Shown here: positions 35,528-44,954 of the stretch, piece by piece
Position numbering within the stretch: the stretch's first letter is position 1
Layout of the letters: every line of letters starts with the position of its first letter
Source of the DNA: Burkholderia sp. GAS332
Lineage (GTDB): Bacteria > Pseudomonadota > Gammaproteobacteria > Burkholderiales > Burkholderiaceae
Length of the DNA: 64,000 bases
Assembly: GCA_900142905.1 (NCBI GenBank)
Contig: FSRV01000002.1
Coordinates: forward strand, 4,278,001 to 4,342,000
Reading direction: 5' to 3'
Translations under genes and position numbers: made by a program
The notes under the pieces: generated by a model
What the model saw: the letters and a program-made list of their open reading frames with translations, nothing else
Told to the model about the DNA's origin: nothing
Database searches by the model: none

Positions 35528-38519
35528 TGAGACGCTCTCCTTTTGGGTCAAAATGTGCCGTCGGAACAACACGAGCTGTCGTCATCTTGCCTTTTGCATA
35601 GATGTTCACGACTTCGCCAATGCGGGAAGCGCCGTTGCGCAGGATGCCCAATCCGATTGCCTTGTTCAGCATCGGGCTCATGCAGGCAGAGGTGACGTAG
35701 CCATGCGAGGCGACAGGAATTTTCGCGCTCGTGTCGTCGACGAAATGCCCACCTACCGTCAGTGCCACTTTCGGGTCAACAGATTCCAGTCCGACGAATT
35801 CAAGTCGACCGGCTTCTCTGTCTGCTGGACGCTGGAGAGACCGTCGACCGATAAAGTCATCGGTTTTTTTCTCAATCACCTTCGCCCAGCCGATGTCCAG
35901 CGGATTCGAGTTCCCATCGGTATCAGCGCCGACGTGCAGGTAGCCTTTTTCGGTGCGCATCACTTCGAGAGCTTCGATACCGTAGGGCGTGATATCAAAC
36001 AGCTGCCCGGCTTTCGCGATATGGTCCCAAAGCGACTTCGCATAGCGACTGGCAATCGAGACTTCGAAGGTCACTTCGCCCGTAAAGCTTGCCCGCAGGA
36101 TACGAACAGGAACGCCCGTGAGTTTGCCAGTACGGAAGTGCATGTGGGGGAAGCTCTCAGCCGAGAAGTCGATGTCTGATTCGAATTGCTGCAGTACCTG
36201 ACGAGCTTTCGGCCCAGACAGCGTGACGTTTGCCCACTGTGTGGTGACGTTGTTGATGTGGACGCGAAGTTCCGGCCATTCACACTGAAGGTGTTCTTCC
36301 AACAGCAGGAATACCCGTGCCACAGCGCCGCTCGTCGCATGCACAAGGTAGTGGTCCTCCGCAAGACGCACGACCACGCCGTCGTCGATAAGCACACCGT
36401 TGTCGTTGGTGAGCATCGCATAGCGCGCGAAACCGGGCTTCAAACTGGCGAGATTATTCACGTACACCCGGTTGAGGAAGGTTGCGGCGTCCGGACCTTT
36501 CACCTCAATCTTGCCAAGAGGCGAGCCGTCAAACATACCCACACCATTGCGAACGGCCAGTACCTCGCGGCGTGTTGCAGCGACGATATCTTCCTGCCCC
36601 TGTGGATAATAGTCGGGTCGGCGCCATCCGTAATCGCCGAAACGCGCTTGAGAGGCCGTGTGCGAGGCCGCTGCATGGAGCGTTTGCCACGGGGCGTACA
36701 ATTCACCCACTGTGTTGCCGGCGAACGCTCCAATGGTTACGGGCTGATAAGGCGGCCGAAAACGCGTAGTGCCCACCTTGGCGATAGGCTTACCACTCAG
36801 TTCCGCCATGATGGCCAGAATATTGAAGTTGCTCGACTTGCCTTGGTCCACGCTCATGCCACCCGTGGTGTAGCGTTTCACGTGTTCGACGGAGACGAAG
36901 TTTTCTCGCATCGCCAGTTCCACGTCGGATACCTTGACGTCATACTGGAAGTCGAGCCATTGCTTGTCCGTACGCGCGCTTCGGGTGTACCAATACGGTT
37001 CAATCCGCAGTAATTCGCGGTCCGCGCTGTGTGTCTTCGGCATAGCCACTTTTGACGTGACCCTGGCTCCGAGTTTTTCCGCGGCATTCTGCCCCGCATC
37101 AATACCCTCCTGGATGCATTCAGGCAGAGAAAACGCGCCGTTCGCCGCGCCGACGACCTGAACCTCCTGTGAACACGATTTGGGTACGAGACACGCCAGC
37201 CAGTCCCTGAATTCGAGTGACCCGCCCGCCTGGCTGTAGAGATGGATAGTCGGCGTCCAGCCGCTCGACATGGCCACGGTATCACACTCAACTACCGTAG
37301 TGTCCTCTGCAAGCCTGCCGCCGCCGAGATGACGCGACAGCTTCACCGCCTTGACCTTCCGGCTGCCCACGACGTCGCGAATGCTGTAGCCGACGTAGTG
37401 GCTAATGCCACGCTGTTTCATGTCGCGCGTCAGTTCATCCGCGACCTTGGATCGTGTATCAACGACCGTCAGCGACTGGACGCCCACTGTGCGCAAGTCG
37501 ATTGCGGTGCGATAAGCGTCGTCATTGTTTGTGGCAACGACGATGCGCGAGCCAGGCACAACACCAAACCGGTTCACATACGTTCGCACTGCGGAAGCGA
37601 GCATGACGCCAGGGCGGTCGTTATTCGCGAACACAAGAGGGCGTTCGATGGCGCCCGTAGCCAGAATCACTGAACGCGAGCGGATACGCCATAGACGTTC
37701 GCGCAGCTTGCCACTCTGTCCCTTCGGTCCGAGGTGGTTGCGAACTCGCTCTGACGCAACCAGAAAGTTGTTCTCGTAATATCCGCTCACGTTCGTGCGC
37801 GGCATCAACTGCACGTTCGGCATTTGTGCGAGCGTGGCAACAGTCCTCTGTACCCACTCTACGCCGGGAACGCCGTCCAGCTTGAATCGCTCTCCCAGCA
37901 ACGAGCCACCGAAATGCTCTCGGTCGTCCATGAGAATAACGCGCAGACCGGACTTGCCTGCGGCCAACGCAGCTGACAAGCCCGCGGGCCCACCGCCCGC
38001 AATCAGGACATCACAGTGGATGTTGCGCTTATGGTAGTTCTGGGCGTCCGGTTCCTTTGGCGCTTTGCCAAGTCCCGCGATAGGACGCACAAAGCGCTCA
38101 TAGAAGTGCCAGTTTGGCCACATCATCGACTTGTAGTAAAACGATGCGGGCAGTACTTTGGCGAATCGGTCCATGATGCCAAGCACGTCGTGCTCTGCGT
38201 TCGGCCAGGCGTTCTGGCTCGTTGCCCGTAGGCCGTCGTATAACGGCACCATCGTCGAGCGAGCGTTCGGCTCGTCGAACTGGCCCGACTCAAGCTGCAC
38301 AAGGCCGTTGGGTTCTTCGACGCCACTGGCCATGATGCCTCGGGGGCGATGCAGCTTGAAGCTGCGCCCAACGATGTCAACGCCGTTGGCGAGGAGAGCC
38401 GCCGCAAGACTATCGCCTTCCAGGCCCTCGTAGGATTTGCCGTCGAACGTGAACTGGACTTTACGACGTGGTTCGTTAGCTGGACGGCCGAACACGGGTA
38501 CGCGGTCAAGCGGCTTCAT
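35520..38519 (-). CDS. soxA: Sarcosine oxidase alpha subunit
   Basis: 999 residues. The large subunit binds NAD+ and THF. From the N-terminus come a ferredoxin-like fold (VQFTFDGKSYEGLEGDSLAAA), the FAD/NAD region from about 165 (CDVLIAGGGPAGLSAALAAGKSGLRV) with ATGAIERPLVFANNDRPGVM and SSGWTPTIHLYSQ, and a C-terminal aminomethyltransferase (GcvT) domain from about 600 (RNGVGMFDGSPLGKIEVKGP, EALEVMRTEKGYLHVGADTD). The GcvT part passes the sarcosine methyl to THF as methylene-THF. It starts 14 bases inside the end of soxD. Confidence 0.95.
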   Translation of the reverse strand: MKPLDRVPVFGRPANEPRRKVQFTFDGKSYEGLEGDSLAAALLANGVDIVGRSFKLHRPRGIMASGVEEPNGLVQLESGQFDEPNARSTMVPLYDGLRATSQNAWPNAEHDVLGIMDRFAKVLPASFYYKSMMWPNWHFYERFVRPIAGLGKAPKEPDAQNYHKRNIHCDVLIAGGGPAGLSAALAAGKSGLRVILMDDREHFGGSLLGERFKLDGVPGVEWVQRTVATLAQMPNVQLMPRTNVSGYYENNFLVASERVRNHLGPKGQSGKLRERLWRIRSRSVILATGAIERPLVFANNDRPGVMLASAVRTYVNRFGVVPGSRIVVATNNDDAYRTAIDLRTVGVQSLTVVDTRSKVADELTRDMKQRGISHYVGYSIRDVVGSRKVKAVKLSRHLGGGRLAEDTTVVECDTVAMSSGWTPTIHLYSQAGGSLEFRDWLACLVPKSCSQEVQVVGAANGAFSLPECIQEGIDAGQNAAEKLGARVTSKVAMPKTHSADRELLRIEPYWYTRSARTDKQWLDFQYDVKVSDVELAMRENFVSVEHVKRYTTGGMSVDQGKSSNFNILAIMAELSGKPIAKVGTTRFRPPYQPVTIGAFAGNTVGELYAPWQTLHAAASHTASQARFGDYGWRRPDYYPQGQEDIVAATRREVLAVRNGVGMFDGSPLGKIEVKGPDAATFLNRVYVNNLASLKPGFARYAMLTNDNGVLIDDGVVVRLAEDHYLVHATSGAVARVFLLLEEHLQCEWPELRVHINNVTTQWANVTLSGPKARQVLQQFESDIDFSAESFPHMHFRTGKLTGVPVRILRASFTGEVTFEVSIASRYAKSLWDHIAKAGQLFDITPYGIEALEVMRTEKGYLHVGADTDGNSNPLDIGWAKVIEKKTDDFIGRRSLQRPADREAGRLEFVGLESVDPKVALTVGGHFVDDTSAKIPVASHGYVTSACMSPMLNKAIGLGILRNGASRIGEVVNIYAKGKMTTARVVPTAHFDPKGERLNG

Positions 38520-38826
38520 GCAGACCTCCTTCCTTAGGCATGGCGGGTATGCCAGTGCGAGGAACTTCAGCAAACGTGAAAACACGCAGCAGTTCATGAC
38601 TCACTGTGTCACGCTCGATGCCGAACCACTGCCGGCAGCCGAATGTATGGCGCCAGCGCTCAAGCGATCTGCCACGCGTGTTATCGCGCGTGAACATAAA
38701 ATCAGCCCATTGCTGGTCCGACAGTTCCTGCGGCGCGGTCGGACGGACGCGTTCATACGGTCCGCCGTAAGTGAATTCGTCTTCGTCTCGCGTGCTGCCG
38801 CAAAACGGACATTGGATGCGTAACAT
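38506..38826 (-). CDS. soxD: Sarcosine oxidase delta subunit
   Basis: 106 residues. The small zinc subunit of heterotetrameric sarcosine oxidase starts MLRIQCPFCGSTRDEDEFTY (the CPFC zinc knuckle) and ends its core with CRQWFGIERDTVSHELL, which holds the other ligands (WRHTFGCRQWF). It lies 12 bases after soxB and overlaps soxA by 14 bases. Subunit order B-D-A-G is the standard one. Confidence 0.95.
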   Translation of the reverse strand: MLRIQCPFCGSTRDEDEFTYGGPYERVRPTAPQELSDQQWADFMFTRDNTRGRSLERWRHTFGCRQWFGIERDTVSHELLRVFTFAEVPRTGIPAMPKEGGLHEAA

Positions 38827-38838
38827 GATTCTTCTCGC

Positions 38839-40089
38839 TTAATGGTCAACGCCAGCTGCTGCTGCTTCGTTGACGAAACGACCCGTTGCGAAGCGGTCCA
38901 GACCGAACGGTTCAATGAGGTCATGTGGACGGTCATTGGCCACCGTATAGGCCAGCGTCTCGCCGCCAACCGGGATAGCCTTGAAGCCTCCTGTTCCCCA
39001 ACCCGTGCTGATATACAGCGCCGTAACCGGTGTCTTTCCGATAATCGGGCTCGTGTCTGGAGAAATGTCGACGATGCCAGCCCACTGACGCATCAGCTTG
39101 AGACGGCTGAAAGACGGGAACAGGTTTAGCGCAGCGCTCAGCGTGTCTTCCAGCGCCGGTAATGTTCCGCGCTGACCATACGACGGATAGGCGTCAGCAC
39201 GGCCGCCAATGAGAATTTCTCCCCTGTCGGACTGGCTGGCGTAGCAGTGCACGAGCGGCGAGACGATAAGGCCACTGAGGACAGGTTTGACCGGTTCACT
39301 GACCATCGCCTGCAACGCGACGCTGTTGATAGGCAACGAAATGCCTGCCATCTTTCCCAGCACCGAAGAGTGGCCTGCAACAGCGATCACGACCTTGTCT
39401 GCCTCGATGTAACCAAGCTTCGTCTCGACGCCGTTGATTCGATTACCGCTCACTCGCAGACCTGTGACCTCACAGTTCTGGACGATGTCGACGCCGAGAT
39501 TGTCCGCTCCTCGCGCATAGCCCCATGCCACGGCGTCATGTCGCGCGACACCAGCGCGACGCTGAACGAAGCCACCAAGAATCGGAAAACGCGCATCTGG
39601 ACCCGTATCTAGCACCGGCATGAACTCGCGAATCTGGTTCAGGTCTAGCATCTCCGCGTCAATACCCTGCAACTGGATGGAATTTGACCAACGTTCGAGA
39701 CCGTCCATCTGCTGCGGATTGTGAGCAAGCGTCAATGCTCCACCTTGGCTCAGCATGATGTTGTAGTTGAGTTCCTTACTCAGCCCTTCGTACAGCTTCA
39801 ACGAGCGTTCGAAGAAATTCGTCGACTCCTTGTAGAAGTAGTTCGAGCGGATGGCGGTCGTGTTGCGGCCGGTGTTGCCACCGCCGAGCCACCCTTTTTC
39901 GACCACGGCGACATTCGTAATGCCGTGATTCTTCGCAAGGTAGTACGCGGTCGCGAGGCCTTGGCCTCCACCACCTACGATGACGACGTCGTACCGCGAT
40001 TTCGGTTCGCGGGAGTGCCACGCCGGCGTCCAGTTGCGGTGGCCCGACAACGCATGTTTTGCGAGTGACCAGAATGAATAGTGTTCCAA
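38839..40089 (-). CDS. soxB: Sarcosine oxidase beta subunit
   Basis: 416 residues. SoxB carries FAD and the covalent FMN and oxidises sarcosine to glycine. The dinucleotide fold is YDVVIVGGGGQGLATAYYLA near 33-52, with VVEKGWLGGGNTGRNTTAIRSNY after it; the C-terminal site is YISTGWGTGGFKAIPVGGE. The Asn/Arg-rich NTGRNTT loop is typical of the beta subunit. It follows purU by 23 bases, so purU-soxBDAG is one transcription unit. The usual glyA and serine dehydratase companions are not in the operon. Confidence 0.95.
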   Translation of the reverse strand: MEHYSFWSLAKHALSGHRNWTPAWHSREPKSRYDVVIVGGGGQGLATAYYLAKNHGITNVAVVEKGWLGGGNTGRNTTAIRSNYFYKESTNFFERSLKLYEGLSKELNYNIMLSQGGALTLAHNPQQMDGLERWSNSIQLQGIDAEMLDLNQIREFMPVLDTGPDARFPILGGFVQRRAGVARHDAVAWGYARGADNLGVDIVQNCEVTGLRVSGNRINGVETKLGYIEADKVVIAVAGHSSVLGKMAGISLPINSVALQAMVSEPVKPVLSGLIVSPLVHCYASQSDRGEILIGGRADAYPSYGQRGTLPALEDTLSAALNLFPSFSRLKLMRQWAGIVDISPDTSPIIGKTPVTALYISTGWGTGGFKAIPVGGETLAYTVANDRPHDLIEPFGLDRFATGRFVNEAAAAGVDH

Positions 40090-40112
40090 GCGCGACCTCT
40101 TCCGCTGTGCGA

Positions 40113-40985
40113 TTACAGAACGACAGTACGATGACCGTTCAGGAATATGCGGCCTTCACTGAACAGCCGGACGGCATTCGCCAGGGCGATGGCCTCTGTA
40201 TCGTGTCCAACCAGCACCATGTCTTCGGCGGTGTAGGTGTGGTCGATAGCCTTTACTTCCTGCGCGATGATAGGACCTTCATCGAGGTCGCTGGTCACAA
40301 AGTGAGCGGTTGCGCCGATTACCTTTACTCCGCGGTCGTGAGCCTGCTGGTAGGGACGCGCGCCCTTGAAACCTGGCAGGAACGAGTGGTGAATGTTGAT
40401 GGCGCGGCCTTCCAGCTTGCGGCTCAAGTCGTCCGAGAGAATCTGCATGTATCGGGCGAGCACCAGCAACTCTGCGCCCGTGCTAGCGAACAGCTCGAGA
40501 ATCTGCGCTTCCTGCTGCGGCTTCGTTTCCGGCGTGATGGGGTAGTGGTGGAACGGAATGCCGTACCACTCGACAAGACTGCGACAATCGTTATGGTTCG
40601 AAACGACACCCACAATGTCGATTGCCAGTGCGCCGGCGCGCCATTTGGTCAGCAACAGGTTGAGACAGTGGTCGTACTTCGACACCGCAATCAGGACCTT
40701 CGGTCGATAGCTGGCTGGCCGAATCGTGAACTTCATCTCGAGTTCCTTCGCCAACTCTGAGACCCTGTCCTGCAGGCCTTCCACGGGAGTCTTGAGCACA
40801 TGGTCATCGAAGACCATGCGGGCAAAGAACTTCTCAGTGTGAGGGTCTCCGTAATGGAAGGATTCGGTCACGAATGCGCCGCCCTCGAACATAAGATTCG
40901 AAACCTTTGCGAGGATGCCCAGACGGTCGGGGCATTCGAAGGTGAACAGGTAATCGGAGGTCTTTTTCTCAGGTGCGGTCGACAT
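40113..40985 (-). CDS. purU: Formyltetrahydrofolate deformylase
   Basis: 290 residues. PurU hydrolyses 10-formyl-THF to formate and THF. An N-terminal ACT domain (about 8-85, YLFTFECPDRLGILAKVSNL) precedes the formyltransferase-fold catalytic domain: KVLIAVSKYDHCLNLLL, GVVSNHNDCRSL, INIHHSFLPGFKGARPYQQA, GATAHFVTSDLDEGPIIAQE. It heads the sarcosine oxidase operon, so its job here is to drain methyl-derived formyl-THF and free THF for SoxA and the dimethylglycine enzyme. Folate recycling and formate disposal are thus co-expressed with demethylation. Confidence 0.95.
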   Translation of the reverse strand: MSTAPEKKTSDYLFTFECPDRLGILAKVSNLMFEGGAFVTESFHYGDPHTEKFFARMVFDDHVLKTPVEGLQDRVSELAKELEMKFTIRPASYRPKVLIAVSKYDHCLNLLLTKWRAGALAIDIVGVVSNHNDCRSLVEWYGIPFHHYPITPETKPQQEAQILELFASTGAELLVLARYMQILSDDLSRKLEGRAINIHHSFLPGFKGARPYQQAHDRGVKVIGATAHFVTSDLDEGPIIAQEVKAIDHTYTAEDMVLVGHDTEAIALANAVRLFSEGRIFLNGHRTVVL

Positions 40986-41130
40986 GGAAGTTTCCTGCTG
41001 CTGAAGATGAGTAAATAGTGGTGAGCGGAATGGTTACACGCCTTTGAGACGAGTTTTTCGCGATCGATACGTTCCAGACGGAATCGGCCGGTCACGCAAT
41101 CCCAACCCCGCTGCCTGCTGCGGCACCGAC

Positions 41131-41182
41131 TCCTGGCAGGGTCAAAAACAATAAATATTTATTGTTTTTGACCGTGCCAGGA
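41131..41182. promoter_or_regulatory. 52-bp near-perfect palindrome containing an operator
   Basis: Each arm is 26 bases and 25 of 26 pairs match (the only mismatch is 41139/41174). The outer part is GC-rich (TCCTGGCA / TGCCAGGA) and the core is GGTCAAAAACAATAAAT with its complement. Within it lies AACAATA-N6-TATTGTT at 41147-41166. It is 145 bases upstream of purU in the space shared with a divergent TetR gene. Confidence 0.7.
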
Positions 41183-41274
41183 CCGTTTGTCAGATCACCA
41201 TGAAGTAGAGAGTCGCCCCGTCCGAAAGCGCGGCGACACCATCTTAGCGCCAGTATAGGCACGGCATGAATCAA

Positions 41275-41296
41275 TAACAATAAAAAAGTATTGTTA
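41275..41296. promoter_or_regulatory. Second copy of the AACAATA-N6-TATTGTT operator
   Basis: TAACAATA-AAAAAG-TATTGTTA is a perfect 8-bp inverted repeat with the same N6 spacing as the core of the big palindrome. It lies 93 bases before the tetR ATG and next to a likely promoter. The matching arms make it the likely autoregulatory site of that TetR protein. Confidence 0.6.
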
Positions 41297-41388
41297 CTTG
41301 TTTGTGGTAAACCCTTGCCTGCGCTACCATAGGCTTAGGGCTTCCCTCCTGTAATCGACTTCGTGTGCAAGAAAACGTGATTCGCCTT

Positions 41389-42033
41389 ATGAGTACAGTG
41401 ACGAAACAGGATCTGCCCAGTAGGGCACCAGCACGACGATCGCAGGAACAGCGCAGCGATGCGACCCGTCGGCGCATCGTTCAGTCAGCAATGCGATTGC
41501 TGCACAAAAAGGGATTCCGGGCGACCAATCTTCAGGACATCGCCCGAGGTGCAAAAGTCACCCTTGGGGCTTTGCAGCATCATTTCGCCAATCGGCAAGT
41601 GCTGATGGAGCGGCTGATCGATGAAGTCATGGCGCCGCTGTCAGATGTCGGCGTGGTGTGGCCGCCGCCCGAATTACCGCTTGAGCAGCGAGCTCGCGAG
41701 TTCGTACGCCTTGCCTGGCAAACCATCTATGGCGTACCCAGCTATGTGGCGGCATGGAGTCTCTTCTTTGGTTGCAAGGCGACGCCAGAGCTCTTCGCCC
41801 GTATAGACGCAAACCGCGCGCGCTCTGACCCGGTTTTCTTCGAGCGCTTTATTACGTCCTTTCCCGAAATCGGAGCGAACCACGCGAATCCGAAGCAGTT
41901 TGCCGGCTTTGTCTTCGCGAGCCTGCGAGGCATGGGCGTCTTTGACCTGTTCGATATCGCGCAGGGGGAGGTTGAAGGTCAGCTTGAAGTGCTGGTACAA
42001 ACAATCGTACAGGCTGGGTTGCCGCGAGTCTAA
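41389..42033 (+). CDS. TetR family regulator, divergent from purU-soxBDAG
   Basis: 214 residues. The helix-turn-helix region is TRRRIVQSAMRLLHKKGFRA, NLQDIARGAKVTLGALQHHF, ANRQVLMERLIDEVM (about 28-80); the C-terminal ligand domain has LAWQTIYGVPSYVAAWSLFF. The start is ATG 41389; an in-frame GTG at 41365 adds eight residues. Two identical-arm palindromes separate it from purU, so it probably represses both itself and the sarcosine oxidase operon. The likely signal is a betaine-pathway metabolite (inference). Confidence 0.88.
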   Translation: MSTVTKQDLPSRAPARRSQEQRSDATRRRIVQSAMRLLHKKGFRATNLQDIARGAKVTLGALQHHFANRQVLMERLIDEVMAPLSDVGVVWPPPELPLEQRAREFVRLAWQTIYGVPSYVAAWSLFFGCKATPELFARIDANRARSDPVFFERFITSFPEIGANHANPKQFAGFVFASLRGMGVFDLFDIAQGEVEGQLEVLVQTIVQAGLPRV

Positions 42034-42372
42034 ATATCGATGTATCAGCCGATTCGTCTCCCTCTGTCTCAGCCCTTAAATGGCCCTTGCTAACGGTTGA
42101 GGCTGCCACGTCAACGACAAAGCCAGGGCGCTCGGCCTCCCCAAAAACCCTTATGGCGGTGCATTCGGTCACGGCCCATTGCGCCCGCAGCACCGTCGCT
42201 GCGAGGTGCGCCCCAGCCATTCCTTAAAGAATGCAATGCATTCGATTCTTTGGTTTGCGGTGCTTTTTTGCGTTTCCTAGTCTCCTTCGTGCACGACCTC
42301 AAACAGGCCAAGAGTCGTTCTATCCGCCCGGGCCACAAGTCTTGTTAACGATGTGCAAGTTTGGAGATACAA
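42034..42372 (+). promoter_or_regulatory. Porin upstream region with nested palindrome
   Basis: This holds no gene. AAAGAAT...ATTCTTT (42226-42251) encloses GAATGCA-A-TGCATTC (42229-42243, a perfect 15-bp palindrome). It is about 120 bases before the porin start and could be an operator or a leader hairpin. Confidence 0.4.
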
Positions 42373-43515
42373 ATGAAAAGACAATTCACCGTGCTCGCAT
42401 TGATGCTTGCGGCAGCCCCGACGGTCTTCGCGCAGTCGACAGTCACGCTCTACGGAATTATTGACGAAGGACTTAACTACACGAACAACACCGGTGGCAA
42501 TCACAACTGGGAGTTGGCGTCGGGCTACGCCTATGGAAGTCGCTGGGGTCTTAAAGGAAACGAAGACTTGGGCGGGGGGATGAAGGCAATCTTCGCGCTC
42601 GAGAATGGTTTCAACCTCAGCAACGGGCAAGCGGGTCAGGGCGGACGCATGTTCGGCCGACAGGCGTATGTTGGAGTCAGCAGCCAATACGGTGCGCTCA
42701 CAATGGGCCGTCAGTACGATTCGATGGTCGACTACATGGCCCCGACGACCGCCAATGGTAATTGGGCAGGGTACCTTTTTGCCCACCCGTACGACAACGA
42801 CAACACCGATAACTCGTTTCGCGTAAGTAACTCAGTCAAGTACGCGAGTCCGAACCTCGGAGGATTCCAGTTCGGCGGCGTGTATGGCTTCAGCAACACA
42901 GCTGGACAGTTCGCCGACAATCGACTCATGAGTGCTGGGGCGAGCTACTCGGCCGGTGCTGTCACGATTGGGGCGGCATATATGGACATCAACAACGTAG
43001 GTATCGGGTCTTCAGGTGCAGTCGCGGCAAACGATGCAAGCTTCTTCGCAGGACATGAACGCACCTTCGGTGCGGGCATCAACTATAAGATTGGACTGGC
43101 AACTGTCGGCTTTGCCTACGACCACACCCGCCTCGATAATCCGACTGGCAACGGCTATTTGACGCCGTCAGCTTTCCCTGCAGGCATCAACGTCAACTCA
43201 CTGACGTTCGACAACTTCGAACTGAATGCGCAGTATTACATCACGCCAACGTTTTTTGTCGGCGGCATGTACACCTATACGCGCGGTCATTACGACGCCA
43301 GCAACGGCAACTCGCATCCGAACTGGAATCAGTTTGGCCTGATGGCGGACTATAACCTCTCGAAACGCACGGATGTGTACGTCCAGGCCGTGTATCAGAA
43401 GGTCTCTGGTTCGACCGGAACGTTCCTTGACCAAGCCTACATCACGGGTACGGATAACTCGTCGTCGACTAACAAGCAGGTCGTTACTCGCGTGGCACTT
43501 CGACACTTCTTCTAA
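42373..43515 (+). CDS. Outer-membrane porin (OmpC-type, Burkholderiales)
   Basis: 380 residues. Signal peptide MKRQFTVLALMLAAAPTVFA, mature start QSTVTLYGIIDEGLNY, then GSRWGLKGNEDLGGGMKAIF, FGRQAYVGVSSQYGALTMGR and a terminal strand ALRHFF. The true ATG is 42373 with GGAG six bases upstream. It precedes the betaine monooxygenase genes by 191 bases and may be the outer-membrane entry route for betaine or a related quaternary amine (inference from position). Confidence 0.92.
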   Translation: MKRQFTVLALMLAAAPTVFAQSTVTLYGIIDEGLNYTNNTGGNHNWELASGYAYGSRWGLKGNEDLGGGMKAIFALENGFNLSNGQAGQGGRMFGRQAYVGVSSQYGALTMGRQYDSMVDYMAPTTANGNWAGYLFAHPYDNDNTDNSFRVSNSVKYASPNLGGFQFGGVYGFSNTAGQFADNRLMSAGASYSAGAVTIGAAYMDINNVGIGSSGAVAANDASFFAGHERTFGAGINYKIGLATVGFAYDHTRLDNPTGNGYLTPSAFPAGINVNSLTFDNFELNAQYYITPTFFVGGMYTYTRGHYDASNGNSHPNWNQFGLMADYNLSKRTDVYVQAVYQKVSGSTGTFLDQAYITGTDNSSSTNKQVVTRVALRHFF

Positions 43516-43526
43516 CGTCCTGGCAC

Positions 43527-43557
43527 GGCGGAGCGGCAGCAGCATTGAAGCTCCGCC
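43527..43557 (+). terminator. Weak stem-loop after the porin
   Basis: GGCGGAGC and GCTCCGCC form a perfect 8-bp stem with a 15-base loop, 11 bases after the porin stop. It lacks a T-run, so it is only a possible terminator. Confidence 0.3.
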
Positions 43558-43706
43558 CAAAGCACTCGCCTCTCGAGATCGAGCAAATGGGAGGCCGCTA
43601 AAAATGCATGCAACGCATCAGGATTTCTCGATTGCGCAGGATTTTCGTTGCGATTCAAATCGGAAGATAGGTCATCTCCCCACCGCACTTCACGAAGAAA
43701 CTCATC

Positions 43707-44954
43707 ATGCTGTCAAATTTACAACTCTCCACGCTAGTCGATTCCCGTCAGCCCGGCCGGTCGCTGCCTCAGCCTTTCTATACCGACAAGGCCGTGTTTG
43801 ACCGCGAGCTTGAACTCATCTGGGAGCGGCAATGGCTGTTTGTTGGCATGACGGCGCAGATTCCGAAGTCGGGTAACTGGTTCACCGTCCAGATTGGCAG
43901 AAGCTCGATCGTGGTCATCCGTGACCGGGCGAAGGCCGTTCGTGCCTTTTACAACACCTGCCGTCATCGAGGCTCACGCATCTGCGCCGGCGACAAGGGT
44001 TCGTCCGGTACCCTTGTCTGCCCGTACCACCAGTGGACGTATGGACTCGACGGCAAGCTGATGTTCGCAAAGGAAATGGGGCAGGATTTCGACATGTCCG
44101 AGTTTCCCCTCAAGCCGGTGCATTGCGAAACCGTGGAAGGTTACATCTTTATCTCTCTGGCTGACGAGCCTGCTGCGTTCGACCAGTTCAGGGAGAAGGT
44201 CTCTCCATACATCCGGCCCCACGGACTCGACAACGCAAAAATTGCACACGAAACGACCATCATCGAGAACGGCAACTGGAAGCTCGTCCTCGAAAACAAT
44301 CGCGAGTGTTATCACTGCACCGGCAGTCACCCAGAGCTCCTGAGGACCATTTCTGAATTCGATGGCCCGACTGACCCACGTTTCGGTGGTGACTACGCGA
44401 TCAAATGCGAGAAGGACGAGGCGCGCTGGACGGCCGCAGGTCTGCCCCACCAACCCATCGAGACCGATGAGGGGTACCGGCTCGTACGCGTTGCCATGGA
44501 GCGCGGTCTGTCATTTACGATGAGTGGCGCGCTTGCCAGCAAAAAACTGCTCGGCACCAATCAAGATGCTGACGTGGGCTCGCTTCGTCTTTTGCGCTTC
44601 CCGAACACCTGGAATCACGTGCTGTCCGACCACGCGGTTGCGTTCCGAATTCTCCCGCTGAGTCCGACAGAAACTCAAGTGACGACCTGGTGGTTGGTCA
44701 GCAGCGAAGCGGTAGAAGGCGAAGACTACAACCTGGATGAGCTTACCGCTGTCTGGGCTGCAACCAATGCGCAGGACCAGAAGCTCGTGGAGGCGAATCA
44801 GCAAGGCATCAATTCGAAGGGCTATCAGCCGGGGCCGTATTCGCCGCTTGTCGAAAGCGGAGTGACGGAATTTATCAACTGGTATCTCGATACGCTTCGA
44901 AGCGAGCTGCGAGGCGCGCCCACCGTCATTCCTGTGGAGTGCACCCAAGCATGA
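43707..44954 (+). CDS. gbcA: Glycine betaine monooxygenase, Rieske oxygenase component
   Basis: 415 residues. The alpha subunit hydroxylates a methyl of glycine betaine, which then falls off as formaldehyde, leaving dimethylglycine. The Rieske 2Fe-2S ligands are C85, H87, C105, H108 (NTCRHRGS...LVCPYHQW). The mononuclear iron site is in ENNRECYHCTGSHPEL with H203 and H208 and the bridging acidic residue near E200. Its reductase overlaps the stop codon. Stachydrine or carnitine demethylases are the nearest alternatives, but the surrounding dimethylglycine and sarcosine enzymes favour betaine. Confidence 0.88.
   Translation: MLSNLQLSTLVDSRQPGRSLPQPFYTDKAVFDRELELIWERQWLFVGMTAQIPKSGNWFTVQIGRSSIVVIRDRAKAVRAFYNTCRHRGSRICAGDKGSSGTLVCPYHQWTYGLDGKLMFAKEMGQDFDMSEFPLKPVHCETVEGYIFISLADEPAAFDQFREKVSPYIRPHGLDNAKIAHETTIIENGNWKLVLENNRECYHCTGSHPELLRTISEFDGPTDPRFGGDYAIKCEKDEARWTAAGLPHQPIETDEGYRLVRVAMERGLSFTMSGALASKKLLGTNQDADVGSLRLLRFPNTWNHVLSDHAVAFRILPLSPTETQVTTWWLVSSEAVEGEDYNLDELTAVWAATNAQDQKLVEANQQGINSKGYQPGPYSPLVESGVTEFINWYLDTLRSELRGAPTVIPVECTQA

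Noticed and set aside
36186..37013. Plus-strand 275-codon frame inside soxA
   Set aside because: SoxA is intact on the opposite strand with all domains; the plus frame is a composition shadow.
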